Assembly (NCBI RefSeq): GCF_030463535.1
Contig: NC_132881.1
Location: forward strand, 2,049,345 to 2,113,344
Direction of reading: 5' to 3'
DNA from: Salminus brasiliensis
Taxonomy: Eukaryota > Chordata > Actinopteri > Characiformes > Bryconidae
Length of the DNA: 64,000 nucleotides
Part shown: in pieces, positions 1 through 12,077 of the stretch
How positions within the stretch are numbered: the first letter of the stretch is position 1
Layout of the letters: every line of letters starts with the position of its first letter
Position numbers and translations under genes: made by a program
Notes under the pieces: generated by a model
Told to the model about the DNA's origin: nothing
The model's database searches: none
The model's input: only the letters and a program-made list of their open reading frames with translations

Positions 1-628
1 ATTAATGACACGTTTCCTGTCCTGACATGCTCAACGAAACCCACAGATTAACTCCTCTCTCCTGCCCTCTGCTACTGCAACAGCCCCCACCCTACCTGCT
101 TTCCACCTACACAGCTCAACCTACCTCTAAACATCTATAAATACATAATAATAATAATAATAATAATACAATTATTACTGCCATGCATCAGCACACAAAA
201 ACAGAAAAAAGACATCAAAAGTACAAATAATAATAATAATAATAATAATGAGTTATTTTTTTATTTATATTAGTAATAGCAGCAGTAGTGCTGAGAAACA
301 GGATAAACAAACAATAATAACTGAAATGTAATAATTATTATAAATTACTAACACACCTAATAATAATGATAATAATAATAATAATAATAATACAAAATAA
401 ACACTATTTGGGTAGACACTTATTAACTATGATTTTATTTTTTTTCTTCATTATTGATTATTTTGCTAAAAACACTGAATCTCTACTGAACACAGATCAG
501 AAAACATGTCATTATTACTCAGATATGAACAGCGCTTGGTTTTGTGTCTACTCCAAGCATACTTAGATTAATAATATAATATTACTGTATGTATTACATA
601 ACAAGCTGAACATCTGGGAGTGACTCAC
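1..628. other. vti1b intron (beyond the last visible exon), AT-rich
   Basis: No exon was recognised here on either strand. The stretch is AT-rich with AAT/ATA trinucleotide runs near 148-170, 226-250 and 361-392. It should be the intron leading to the last vti1b exon or exons, since the open reading frame ends at a clear donor site at 628. Confidence 0.6.
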
Positions 629-813
629 CCTGTCCCTGGTCCGGTCCAGCTGTTCTCTCTGCTCTCCCAGCTCCTCAATGATGTCGGTGCCAATCCGGTC
701 GGTTTCAGCTGCAAGGCGCTGGCTGCGCTCGATGCTCTGCGAGGCGTTATTCAGAGACTCCGTACCCTGGATTAGCAAAGCCCTCTGGGCCTGCTGCTGG
801 GTCTGAACGCATC

Positions 814-855
<42 letters not shown>

Positions 856-3800
856 AAACACAGCAGTGAGGGAAGACGCTATGAAGAAGACAACAGGCCT
901 TCTATTAAATAAACACTGTTGATTGGTCACCTCCACTCTGACCACTGTTAAGCTTCATCACACACTGAATGACCGCCAACACACACTTCCAAACTGTGGG
1001 ACTGGTTACACTCCAATCACCGGATTAAACACCCAACATCACACATTCTTAAAACTCAGATATGTTACAGCTGTGTGCGAAAGTTTGGGCACCCTTGGCC
1101 TAATGATTATTTTATAAATTGGAAAATAGTAAACGCTGCCTGTAGCTGATCAAGCATAAAACATCAATCCTTTATATTTGGCTCGTAGCTCCCCCCCCCC
1201 CAGCACTAGCTATGGTCCTGACACTCAGCGGATAAGGACTTAACCGGGGTCTCCTGCTACATGTTAAGCCAGAGACCACCACTTTTCTAACTGCTGGCGA
1301 TGCGGCATCACCGGGCCGCCGACACACTCGGAGAAAAGAGACGGGTCCCCAGCTCCACCACACCAACTAACCATCGCCTGTGCCAGCCAACCACGCTTTA
1401 GAGTGACAAAAGGAGAGAGCACGGCCAATTGCGCCCCCTTGGACTCCGGCTGCTGATGGCAAAGTGGCATGCCACGGGATTCGAACACACAACCCAATAG
1501 TGCCCACTAGGGGCCATAGTGCATAACCACAATTCTAACGTTGTCTGAGTTTGGAGGCCCTGAGCGTTGCAACGGCTCATTTTTTGACTTTGATTAGCAA
1601 ATTATACCCAAGGGATACTGCCCTATCTGTATTTACAATTAAAATTCCCAGGCCTTAAACCATCACTGACATTTCAAACTTGCAGCTAAGAATCAGTAAG
1701 CAAGAGCTCTTCTAATGCTCATTTGTTGGTGGTATATGGTATTGGATTTGTTCACTTATTTATACATGCCAACAAAGTAGGTCATTTGCACAGGGGTGTC
1801 CAAACGTCCCAAAATTCTACAGTACAGGAAGTGGAACAGAGAGCAGTAATGCAGGGATCAGATATAGTCTCTGAAATTCAGTTGCAAGTTCAGGCTGCTG
1901 TATCTGACATGAGCTAATCCTGAAAGTATGCTGCTGCTGCTGCAGCAAGTCCTGCACAGTCGTGACTGTGTGTTGATCAAGATGAACAATAAAACAATTT
2001 GACCCCTCTTAACCCAAATGCAACCGATCCGCCAAGACATGTCTGGTGTCTGAAGTTTGCATCCTTAGTTTTGCACTGCTGCTGCGAGGCTAATGTAGCA
2101 GTAACACGTAATGGAAGCTTATGTACACCAATTAGCAACTGTAGCTGACAAACCTCCTGCAGTTCCACTACAGTCTGTGAACGTCAGCGGACAGAGCTTC
2201 TGAGCCTGGGAATAATGGAAACTCACACTGTGGTCGTTCTGTGCCCCGTAAACACCAAGTCGGCCCTCTCCCGGGCGGCCGGAGAAGCCCAGGCCTGTGT
2301 TAGAGTGAAGGTCTCGCTGCAGTTTGGAAAGGTCTCTGCGGTACAGCCTGATTTTGGTAGACATGGGGTTCCTGAAGGAGGCTGGAGCACCAAACAGTTC
2401 CTGTTCCATGCCCTGAAGCTGAGGCGGGTAAAGAACACAGTGCGGTCTGAAAGAGCCCTCAATACATAATACACAATTTGTAGATATACATGTAGGTCTA
2501 AAGGGTATCTTTAAATCGCTTCATTGTGGAGGGATACACGCTGTGGGATGTTTTGGATTTGCCCTTTAGTGCATGCACCTTTAGTGCCCCCTTGTGGTTT
2601 AAATAAAATTTGTAATGGAATAACCACTAGAGGTTGCTTCCAGTTTACGCTAGAGCTGCACAATATTAGGGTGAAACCCTGGCATTGCAATAGTTTTTCC
2701 ATCCCGTGATATACCATATACTGCATTATTTGAGGAATTTTCACCAATGTTTCACCATGAAATGACGGGACGTGTAAATTATACATATCGTTGCTGTCTC
2801 CATTTTCCCGTGTTCTTTGACTTTAAGACATTTAAATCTGGCTGTTATATAGTGCAAAAAAATTTATCACGATGAACGGACCAGTAGAAATACTCCAAAT
2901 TGAGTGAAATAAAAACAGCACAGGGCTATTCAATTCCCGGGCTCTGCAAGCTGCCACTGTTCGGCCCCTGTGAGCAAAGAAGAGTTAAATGAGGACCAAT
3001 TCCACCTGTGTCCAACACTAATGATGAATATGGTTGTCATGTCTTGTCTATCACTTGTGTTATGCATATTAAAAATGCCCAAAAATGCTTATTTTACAGA
3101 AGAAGGAAATTCTTTCTTAATTTTCAATGGAAGTCAATATAAATAGATTGTATTATAAGTCATTTAGGAGCATTTCTATTGGTCCATTCATCATGAAATT
3201 CGTATATTATATATATATAACAACTTGCCAGATTAACTTTATATCAAAACAACGGAAAATAAAATAATAAAACGTAGTGAGCTTCAAACTGAGCTGACTT
3301 ACTACTTCCTCTGCTTCGCCAAGACGTTCATCAAACACTCTCACCAGCTTCTTCTTCTCCTCTAACGAACAGAAAACACACCTTTATGCAGTTTAACTAA
3401 AAACCACACCGAGGGTCACAGAACTGTCCCCCCACAGGGTGCAGTCTTAAAGGCACAGTAACAGAAACAACAGTCTAATTTCACTGGATAAAAAAAAAGA
3501 AGGACAGGAAAATACATAAATCTAGGATTTAGAGCTATTAGGCAATATGACAATATTTAATCGTATCATGATAAATGTTGTTATCGTGGTACAGAATATG
3601 CTTTAATAAAGAGTAAAAAAAGAAGAGTGTAATCAGTCTAATTTAATTCAATGCAGTGAAGCATATTTTGAGTAAACATCATGGTACTCAGTATAGGGGA
3701 GTATTTGCACAGCAGCTTTTATCAATTGTACGTCATCCACATGACAAAATATTGTGATAAATATTGTATATCGTAAAAGATGTCTTTAAATATCGTAATA

Positions 3801-4252
3801 TAGCATTTCTCCACATCGCCCAGCTCTAATAGGATATAGCTAATCTTTGCAACTGAGCTTTAGGGACGTTAACAGATACAACCGTCATACTGCTACACTG
3901 TACATGTGTATAGATGCAATAATAATAATAATAATAACACGTTGATATTAAACAGTATATAGCAGACTGATTGACACTGTGATCATAGAGAGGTTTGAGT
4001 TAATCAGTCCCATTTCAGGCTGACCAAGAAACCAACTTCTGCTGCGTATTTATTTATTTATTTAGCGTAGAGGCTGTTACAGACAGTGTCCTGTGTTAGA
4101 TAATTAATTAATGTATTGATTGATTGATTAATAAACGCTGTAAATGTGTAAATACCGCCGTGGCTCCGCAGCACACGATCAGGAATCAGTTTCGCTTCCT
4201 CGTATAATGATTTATACATCTCATGAAGTTTCTCAAACTGCTCCGACGACAT
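629..4252 (-). CDS. vti1b: vti1b, 5' part: vesicle transport SNARE (Qb-SNARE), coding exons 1-4
   Basis: Vti1b is a tail-anchored Qb-SNARE for fusion among late endosomes, trans-Golgi and lysosomes. Four exons are seen: 4156-4252, 3303-3361, 2227-2418 and 629-802, with GT-AG borders and phases that fit (97, 59, 192 and 174 nt). The protein opens MSSEQFEKLHEMYKSLYEEA, the start of the N-terminal three-helix domain. Exon 3 carries the conserved ASFRNPM stretch and exon 4 the first half of the SNARE helix (GTESLNNASQSIERSQRL, then EELGEQREQLDRTRDR). The rest of the SNARE motif and the C-terminal membrane anchor are not found in 1-628 and must lie to the left of the window. An in-frame ATG at 4438 gives an N-terminal extension unlike the family, so 4252 is preferred. 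Identification is by remembered similarity to human VTI1B. Confidence 0.93.
819..851. repeat. (CA)n microsatellite
   Basis: A CA/TG dinucleotide run lies about 15 bases upstream (minus sense) of the vti1b exon 4 acceptor. Confidence 0.9.
1158..1570 (-). repeat. SINE-like element in vti1b intron 3 (family A)
   Basis: The stretch shares blocks with 47817-48185 and 48236-48600: a segment around CATCACCGGGC, the segment CTCCGGCTGCTGATGGCA, and a box-B-like GGGATTCGAACAC near 1476. Box B of an RNA polymerase III promoter and several dispersed copies point to a tRNA-derived SINE inserted in the minus sense. The borders are approximate and no poly(A) or simple tail was defined. Confidence 0.55.
2925..2990 (+). 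repeat. SINE fragment (family B, same as 42544-42832)
   Basis: The run from CAATTCCCGGGCTCTGCAAG through GCTGCCACTGTTCGGCCC matches the middle of the full-length SINE at 42600-42645. The tRNA-like head and the tail are missing, so this is a truncated copy in vti1b intron 2. Confidence 0.7.
3085..3250 (+). repeat. Dispersed repeat, family C (TCAATGGAAGTCAAT core)
   Basis: The core TCAATGGAAGTCAAT is followed by a segment reading GCATTTCTATTGGTCCATTC. Related copies are seen near 21470-21620, 24190-24390, 24960-25090 (reverse), 30880-31080 and 35283-35352 (reverse). It has no coding capacity and its class is not known to me. Confidence 0.6.
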
Positions 4253-4597
4253 TTCGCCCGTTTCTTCAGTTATTCCAGCTGAGAAAACCACCAATTTTAC
4301 ATTAAAATCCCAGAGAATCTCCAGCTTTTCGCTCCTCCACAATAAACACAACACACCGACCCTTCCTCCTCCTCCTCGGACCTCGTGATCATAGGCGTCC
4401 TCAGCACAAGCCTTAATAAAATGACGCTGTATTGTCAACCGTACGTGTTATCAGGCAGTTCTGCGTTTTTAACACGACGATTATTTTTAAACACGTGGCA
4501 AATATTTCCTGATATTAATAAACGGACTAAAAATCTATAATTTACGTAACATTTGACTAGAATTATCTCTGCGGCGACTCTCGGCGTCCCTAACGAA

Positions 4598-4621
4598 GCA
4601 ATGCATTGTGGTCTATGTAGT
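4598..4621 (-). promoter_or_regulatory. ZNF143/STAF-like site on the vti1b side
   Basis: Read on the minus strand, the site begins ACTACA and ends CCACAATGCATTGC. The known ZNF143 site has the form ACTACA, about two bases, TCCCA, about two bases, ATGC. The central TCC is degenerate here, but both ends are kept. It lies about 350 bases upstream of the vti1b ATG and points towards the gene. Confidence 0.55.
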
Positions 4622-5076
4622 TTTGTGTGCAAAGCGGCGAAATAACCGCTCGTCATTTAAACTTAGCTAACTCTGTTAAATATCTTTTTATTGTTCTTTA
4701 AAATAAATAATAAAATAATGCGCACATGTACATGCTAATCAACGTTTCCCTGATTTAGTAAATCATTCCCTCAGTTTTATATTTTATTTAAATTTATATT
4801 TTATTAAATAATTCCATCGATTTAACATATCGTTGTTCCCCTTAGTTAACTACATCGCCCCCTTTAAGATGAGGCAATATTTGATTAATTTGAGGGAACA
4901 CTTTGTTAAATCCTGGGAACGATTTATGTCTCAATAATATTAATAATAATATTTTATTACGTTGATACTTTAGGATTTCCGTGTAAAACAGCTAATATGA
5001 GCTTAACTGACACTTACGCAGAATATACAATTTTTGTGAGCTAATTAGGTGACGACAAAGCATAACTGCAGGTAAA

Positions 5077-5121
5077 ACTACAATCTCCTCCCACAAAAAC
5101 TACAATCCCATGATTCCCTGC
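5077..5121 (+). promoter_or_regulatory. Two ZNF143/STAF-like sites on the rdh12 side
   Basis: ACTACAATCTCCTCCCA begins at 5077 and ACTACAATCCCATGATTCCC at 5099. Both start with the ACTACA core of the ZNF143 site; the second also has CCCATGAT, one base short of the consensus spacing. They lie about 160-200 bases upstream of the rdh12 ATG. Function is inferred from motif form and position only. Confidence 0.5.
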
Positions 5122-5278
5122 AGGGCGCTGTGTAGAGCGCTAGAGAGAGTGCAGCTCCACACATTCGCATCAGCGGCCACACGGTTTCACGGATACTCGA
5201 ACCCTCGTCGTTTTTGTCTTGTGTTTATTTTAATTATTTTTTATTATTTATTGACTGATGATGATGCTCGCTGTTGCG

Positions 5279-6154
5279 ATGGCAGGGTTTGGAGTCGTGG
5301 CTTTAGTGTTAAGACTGCTGTCTTCCCACATCAGGTAGGCTCTACATGACCGTGCACTGATATATTAATGCGTTGTACGGCAGGATTTAAGCACCATATA
5401 TTAATATAGTAATTCGCATAAACGTGTGTATGCTTTATATAAGTGTTTATCCAGAGACTGACTGCATTCACTGGCCACTGAAGCACAGGCTCTCGGACAT
5501 GGGCCTTAATTGGGTATATTAACAAAACGTGTGTGTATTATTTTTAGTATATTTGCCCGTTTTGTTGTGGTTTATACGTTTATCTCCTTCTTACTGGGCT
5601 CTGAGAGGTGGTTTCGTTCAGTTGAATGGTGCACGACCACTATAGTAACCGCCTCCGCTGAATATGATCAGTTTAGGAACGCGACCAATAGGATGGCTCG
5701 GAGGGGGCGTGGCTAGTTATGCATGCAACGTGTAGGCGAAAACCCATTGGCCGCAGATGACTGCGTATGGTAATTATGTGTGGGTCGTACCACCTGGAGG
5801 CATGTGGTAGTGTTCAGAGGTGGGCAGAGGAGGCTGGAACTGTGTTCTAGATAAAGTGTTGGTGCTTTAAAGAATGAATGGCGACTACAGTAGGGCGATA
5901 AGCAGCCTATAGGGGAAAAGCCCTTAAGTTCCTTTTAGCTCCATGCAGAACTGCAGTGGAACCTCTTAGTGCACTCATCAGTGTGGACACTGAAGTTGGT
6001 TAGATCTTAGAAGGTTGTTCTCTTTTGGTCTAAAATGAAATGTTAATAGAGATGAAACAAAACAAGAGACTGAACTGAAACCGGCTGAATATAATAATAG
6101 TGGAGTGATATTTATCCAGTATGAATCTGCAGTGCGTAGTTTTTACAGTCTTAA

Positions 6155-6188
<34 letters not shown>

Positions 6189-9100
6189 AAGAAGAAGAAG
6201 AAGTGGAGTGATGTTTATCCAGTATGAATCTGCAATGTGTAGTTTTTACAGTCTTAAAAATAAAAATAATAATAATAATAATACTGGAGTGATGTTTATC
6301 CAGTATGAATCTGCAGTGTGTAGTTTTTACAGTCTTAAAATAAAAATAATAATAATAATAATACTGGAGTGATGTTTATCCAGTATGAATCTGCAGTGTG
6401 TAGTTTTTACAGTCTTAAAATAAAAATAATAATAATAATAATACTGGAGTGATGTTTATCCAGTATGAATCTGCAGTGTGTAGTTTTTACAGTCTTAAAA
6501 TAAAAAGAATAATAATAATAATACTGGAGTGATGTTTATCCAGTATGAATCTGTAGTGAGTTTACTACGTGACCGTAGTAATTGTGGGGCTATTTGTATC
6601 CAATGTGAATCTAAATATGAAAGCTAACATGCAAAACAAAAAAGACAATTTCACAGATTTTATGATGCCACATGTACATATATATATGCCTACATGAATA
6701 TTTGATTGAATAAGGTTGTAATCGTGGGCCGATGGTATCCAGTATGAATTTGCAGTGTGTGTAGTGTTTACAGTCAATGTTGACAATAATAATTGTAGAT
6801 CTATGTTTATCCAGTAGGAATCTGCAGAGAGTTTACAACGGGACAGTAATAACTGTGATGCTTACCCAGTATGAATCTACAGTGTTTGGAATAATACACT
6901 TAATATCTACAAACTTTGTCCAACAGTGAAGAATATCAACACCACAGCGCTTAATAACAAACCTGTGTGTCTGCAGGAAATACGCAGCAGGTGGAGTGTG
7001 TCTTTCCACGGCACGCTTAGATGGGAAAACGGCGCTGATTACGGGAGCGAACAGTGGGATTGGAAAGGAGACGGCGCTGGACCTGGCCTTACGGGGTGAG
7101 TGAGGACCTCAGCCAAACACTTCACTGCGGAGAAAGGGCTTTAACACACCTTTAAACACAACAGATCATGTGTGGGGATGTGTGAATGATGTGTGTGTTT
7201 CTGGGCAGGTGCACGGGTGATCCTGGCCTGTCGGGATGTGGAGAAAGGTGAAGAAACAGCAGCGGAGATCCGTAGGAGGGTGGGCGGGGCTCAGGTGGAG
7301 GTTCGGGAGCTGGACCTGGCGGATACCTGCTCCATCAGAGCCTTTGCACAGAGATTCCTCAGAGGTAAACACACACGCACACAAAGCTCCAGTGACAGAG
7401 CTTTACCGGCGGTCTGAAAAGATGAGGCGGTTCTTCAGCACTGGGAAGATAAATACACTGGAATACAGATCTACAGTCTTAGCCAGCCACTGCAACTGGT
7501 TCCCCTTATCCCATCTTTTCACACAGAGGTCAATCACCTGCACATCCTGATCAGTAACGCAGGGGTGATGATGTGCCCTTACATGAAAACAGCAGACGGC
7601 TTTGAGATGCAGCTGGGTGTCAATCACCTTGGTAAGCTAGTTAAACAGGATTTCCGATTTACATTGGCTTTAAATATCTAATTAAGGTCTATGCATGCTG
7701 TTTTACTAAAGTTTAAATAATAAATAAATAGAAATGTTTATGCTGTAGCCATTAAATCCATGTATAAATCCATGTATAGCCTGCCCAGTTTATTAGCTTT
7801 TGTTATATCCCACAAGGTTCTGATTTAGGGCCTATGAAACTGTGGTGGGCCCTAAAATAGCAGTGTGCTGGCATGACTGGGGTATCGAACCCCAGTCGGC
7901 CACTTGGAAGGCAGTGTCATCACCCACAATATTCCACTAATCAGTGCACACTCCTCCTCTCCCTCTAAGGTCACTTCCTGCTGACCTACCTGCTGATTGG
8001 CCTGCTGAAGCGCAGCGCCCCGGCGCGGGTAGTCGTGGTCTCCTCTCTGGCGCACTACTTCGGCTGGATCCGCTTCCACGACCTGCACAGCCAGGGCAGC
8101 TACAACAGTGGACTGGCCTACTGCCAGAGCAAGCTGGCCAACGTCCTCTTCACCAGGGAGCTGTCTCGCAGGCTGACAGGTACGAAACTCACCTGCGGAG
8201 AACTCCACAGAAACACCTTCTTCACAGGTCCACTATACAGGTGGACAGTTATAGACTGTAGCCCATCTGTTTGACCACATGATCGCACACTAGCATGACT
8301 GCAGGTTGAGAGCAGGTCCAGCTAGAGCAGCTCTGTGGTCAGAAACGTAGCTGAGAAACTTCCAGACCTTTAAAAAGGCTCTGTGCAAGAGAGGGTTTCT
8401 GACAAAGTGGCCTCTTTTTTCAGCATCACTGAACAACAACTGGTCATCTAGTTTCACGGCCTTATGTCCACTACCGCATTCACTATTGGTCAGTTTGTAA
8501 CCCCAGGAACCCTGTAGACCAAATGTTATCGGGTTATCTCCAGCAGTCATTGTGGAACTCGTGCTGCTAATGGTCACTAACCTGAGTAGTTGTGACTTTT
8601 TGACCCCCGTCAGGTTCAAACGTGACCGTGAACTCTGTGCATCCGGGGACAGTGAAGTCGGAGCTGGTCCGTCACTCCACAGTGATGTCCCTGCTGTTCA
8701 CACTCTTCTCCATGTTCCTGAAGACACCGCGGGAGGGAGCGCAGACCTCCATCTACTGCGCCACAGCCGAAGAGTTGCACTCCATCTCAGGCAAACACTT
8801 CAGGTAGGGATTAGGTGGTTTTTCAGGCTTTTTGTTTTTATTATTTCATTATAAATAAAAAATGACTAGACTTTGAACAAGATCTTTCCTCTACTGGCCC
8901 TGCTTAGGACTGGGACCTCCTTATAGTTATCTTTCCATTTATCTAGCTTATCTACTCAATTCACAGAGCATGTGCAGAGCTTTAGAGAAGGTGCCAAATT
9001 ACCAACTGGTATCTGTAGCCAGTCCGTTTATGCACACGTTCTGGGAATATCCTAAATTAGCAAATCTATGGACCAACAGATTAGCCTGCTTTATGATGCA

Positions 9101-9968
9101 CCTATGTGCAAATGCACACGCACAACTTGTCTAGTCCCTGAAGAGAAATACTGCCCCCAGCATTGACCTGTGGAGCAGTGGTGTTCTCTGGAATGATGGA
9201 TGGTGCTCTACCCAATACTATTGGGCAGTTGGGGATGATGAGGTGGGGTGGTGATCATCAACAAACATCCTGACCTCACTGACTGCAATCAAGTCCTCAT
9301 AGCAATGCTCCTCCAAAATCTAGCAGAAAGCCTTCTTCCCTGGACAGTAAAGATAGGATAAACTTTCAGAAGAAACAATGAATGAACAGGCATCCAAATA
9401 CTTATGTCCTTATAGTGTCATTATAGGTTCCTCATTATGCTAATGATGCTAATGATGGGGTAAAAATAACATCTTTGGATCACGCTGCAGTGCTTTGACC
9501 TACAACGTTCTAGATATCTGGATTTCCTATGAAATCTCAGACAGACAGGCTTAACTACACAGTTTGTAATTGGGGGAGTATTTATAATATAATAAAAACA
9601 TATATAAATATAACAAAATGCAATAGAAAGAATATTATTAAACTAGTGATAAAGTTACAAAAAGTAAATATAAATATACTAAAAAAAAATTAAATATTAC
9701 AAACAAAAAAACTATATTATAACAATAATAATAATTTAAAAAATAATAATCATAATCAGTTCCGGTCTGTTATGAACAATATGGCCAGTTTCCCAACTCC
9801 TAACCCGAATCCCTAAATAAATAAATAAATTCAGACTGCATCTAGGTACAGCTTCAGAATGGGGGGTCTGGAGGGTGTAGCTGTTCATGTCCTAGCATAA
9901 ATCTGAAGACTTGTGTTGACAATTGTATTGGCAGGTGGACAGGGTCTTTAATTAATTCAATTAATTAA

Positions 9969-9999
<31 letters not shown>

Positions 10000-10041
10000 G
10001 TTTTTTACAAATTTATATTTTTTACTTCATTTAACAACGTG

Positions 10042-10083
<42 letters not shown>

Positions 10084-10190
10084 ACAGCGACTGTGCTCCA
10101 GCCTCAGTCGCTCCTCAGGGCCGCTGCGAGGAAACGGCTCGGAAACTCTGGGATGTCAGCTGTGAGCTGCTGGGCATCGAATGGGACTGA
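5279..10190 (+). CDS. rdh12: rdh12: retinol dehydrogenase 12 (short-chain dehydrogenase/reductase)
   Basis: Predicted to reduce all-trans-retinal and other aldehydes with NADPH at the ER or inner-segment membrane, as RDH12 does in photoreceptors. Seven exons: 5279-5334, 6977-7095, 7209-7364, 7527-7631, 7970-8179, 8614-8803, 10088-10190; 939 nt, 312 aa (human about 316). A short hydrophobic N-terminus ([14 protein letters not shown]) is the probable membrane anchor. The cofactor motif TGANSGIG is at residues 41-48, NAGVMMCP follows in exon 4, the catalytic Ser is near 171, and Tyr196/Lys200 lie in YCQSK. The C-terminus CELLGIEWD matches RDH12 closely. rdh12 is preferred over rdh11 because of the tail-to-tail position against zfyve26, as in human; sequence alone is less decisive between the two. 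Confidence 0.93.
5335..6976 (+). other. rdh12 intron 1
   Basis: No exon was recognised. The intron holds an 80-bp tandem repeat (6100-6560) with degenerate outliers to about 6900, plus AT-rich sequence. The donor is CAG|GTAGGC and the acceptor CTGCAG|GAAA. Confidence 0.8.
6100..6560. repeat. Minisatellite, about 80 bp unit, 6 copies
   Basis: Units starting TGGAGTGATGTTTATCCAGT begin at 6100, 6204, 6285, 6365, 6445 and 6525. The last four starts are exactly 80 bases apart. Each unit ends in an AAT trinucleotide run. The first unit is longer because its AAT run has expanded and a GAA run follows. Diverged partial units (VCCAGTATGAATCT-like) continue near 6730, 6805 and 6860. Confidence 0.92.
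9099..9420 (-). mobile_element. Non-autonomous Tc1/mariner-like element (family D), partial
   Basis: The right end carries CAAATACTTATGTCCTTATA, a diverged form of the terminus CCAATACTTTTGTC. The internal segments GTTCTCTGGAATGATGGATG and TGACCTCACTGACTGCAATC recur in the copies at 25808-26284 and, in opposite sense, 17594-18004 and 53241-53520. No transposase is encoded. The left border is uncertain. Confidence 0.65.
9955..10087. repeat. (TA)n and (CT)n simple repeats at the rdh12 exon 7 acceptor
   Basis: An AATT/TA run (about 9955-10000) is followed by a CT run (about 10041-10078) that ends just before CACTCACAG|C, the acceptor of exon 7. The CT run is in effect the polypyrimidine tract of this splice site. 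Confidence 0.9.
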
Positions 10191-12005
10191 AATCATTCCA
10201 TCGTTCCACCCACCCACCGCCCCCCCCCCTCGCTCCATCTGAGCCACATCAACTCACACTGTACCTCATTGTATCACACAGACTCATGTTCACATTCCCT
10301 TGCCCCCCCCCCAAACACCCACCCACTCACTTACTCACCCACCCACCCACTCATCCTCCCACCCTGTTCTACCATTTGCCAAACGCCTCGTTGTGTCTGT
10401 GAACCTGCGGCCGAGCACTGCCTGCCAGTTTGAGGTTGAACAGCGTTCCCGAAACTGTACTCGGGCAATTGGCTTTGTCCGAGGTGCGGACCCCTGTATT
10501 CATACTTCTCTCATGCCGTTCGTCCACTAGGAGTTTGAATGTGGATTGGAGTCGTTCCCATTTCATCACCTCCACACTGCTGCTGCCTAGAACTGTTCTG
10601 AGGTTTTTATACAGATGTGAACATGCCTTTTTACTATTGTTACATTCATGACCAGAGAGGCCGAGATTTGAATAATATATATTGTGTGAAAAAAGAGAAA
10701 AGTCTCATGTTTGCAGCGTTTTTCTACGTTTCCCCAAACAAAAGGACATACCCGTGGTCCGATCTCACTTATAGGACTCAAAATGATCCATTTCTCCCTT
10801 AGCACAAATGTAGTCAAGCGGGGACATTAAGAACATACATCTTGACACAGGAAGCCTCAAATCTACTCGATTTTGCAGGCAACACCCTCATAGCACCCAT
10901 TTGCAGCCACCCAGGCGTTCACGTCAATCAAGCCAACGCAGTGAACGCAGTTATAAAACCAGGCGAAGGCAGATTGCATAACTCACACAGCAGTAATCAC
11001 CACCACCTGAATGGAAGGGAATCAGCATCCAGTATTTACATTAGTCTACATTAGCCTCGAAACCAAACCAAAATTAACAGGTTTTACAGTGTAAATGTGA
11101 TCTATGGTAGACGTAGAACCATAACAACCAAAACATTACGAGTATGGAAACCATATCTGATACTGAAACTGTGATAGTCGTTTAGTTTATTCTCATTTTA
11201 TATTCCAAGTGCATAAGTGACACTGTAAACAATGACAGTGTAAACAAGTTTAATTCAGACGTCGTATTTCTTTGTTACTACTAGACATCACTGTGGCTAT
11301 AGAGCAGAAGCAGAGTATGTCCCTTTAGGAGTTATTTATTTCCCAATTCACCAACTGATTAAGTGACTGAAGGCAAGTGTGTGAATAGAAAACACTCAAA
11401 CACCAAGTTAGTTCCAGTCTCCAGCATACAGCTACGAGTGCTACACCGGTACAGGGCTACACTGGTAAAGGAATACCCCAGAGGTTCTCAACCTAATACA
11501 TGTGGGAATATATATAATATAACATATATAGAAATGTTTTTAAATTAATTAATTTACTTATTTATATACACCAGGCAGCATTTTTAGATAGCTAGAAAGG
11601 CAGCATTTTTAGATAGATAGAAAAGAACAGAAAAACCAATCAAATAGAAACTCACTTATTAAAGATGTCAGTAGGCGGCAGCTTCAGCATCTGCCCATTG
11701 ACTTCTAATATAAGCGAGATTTGAGGTCCTTTTCCAAGTACGCACCAAAAGTGTTGTGTGGTAATCAACCCTATGCTACTGTTCTGTCTGACATATGTTA
11801 GCTTGGACACTTCTGGAGTATTCCTTTTAATGAAGATTCCTTGCCAGTCCAGAACTAAGACAAAAACACTGGGTCTAGAAACAGGTCCAGGGCGAGTGCT
11901 CCGAATTACAGCACGGGTCAGAGACAGTTCACATCATCATAATTACACACCGACAGTCATCGCAGGCATGTTTGTACATATAAAGAACCACAGTGATGAG
12001 GAAAA

Positions 12006-12077
<72 letters not shown>

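Larger units (their letters stand above)
4253..5278. promoter_or_regulatory. Divergent vti1b / rdh12 promoter region
   Basis: The two start codons face away from each other across 1026 bases, so the region must hold both promoters and both 5' UTRs. There is no obvious TATA box for either gene. Sequence near 4330-4400 and 5110-5200 is relatively GC-rich and CpG-containing; the middle (4660-5040) is AT-rich. ZNF143-like motifs occur on both sides and are listed separately. Transcription starts cannot be placed from sequence alone. Confidence 0.6.

Noticed and set aside
4252-4438. Longer vti1b protein starting at the in-frame ATG at 4438
   Set aside because: The extra 62 residues have no counterpart in the VTI1B family, while the start at 4252 gives the usual N-terminus. 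The upstream part is probably 5' UTR and promoter.
6100-6560. Regular repeats considered as a CRISPR array
   Set aside because: Units are directly adjacent copies with no unique spacers, in an intron of a vertebrate gene. It is a minisatellite.
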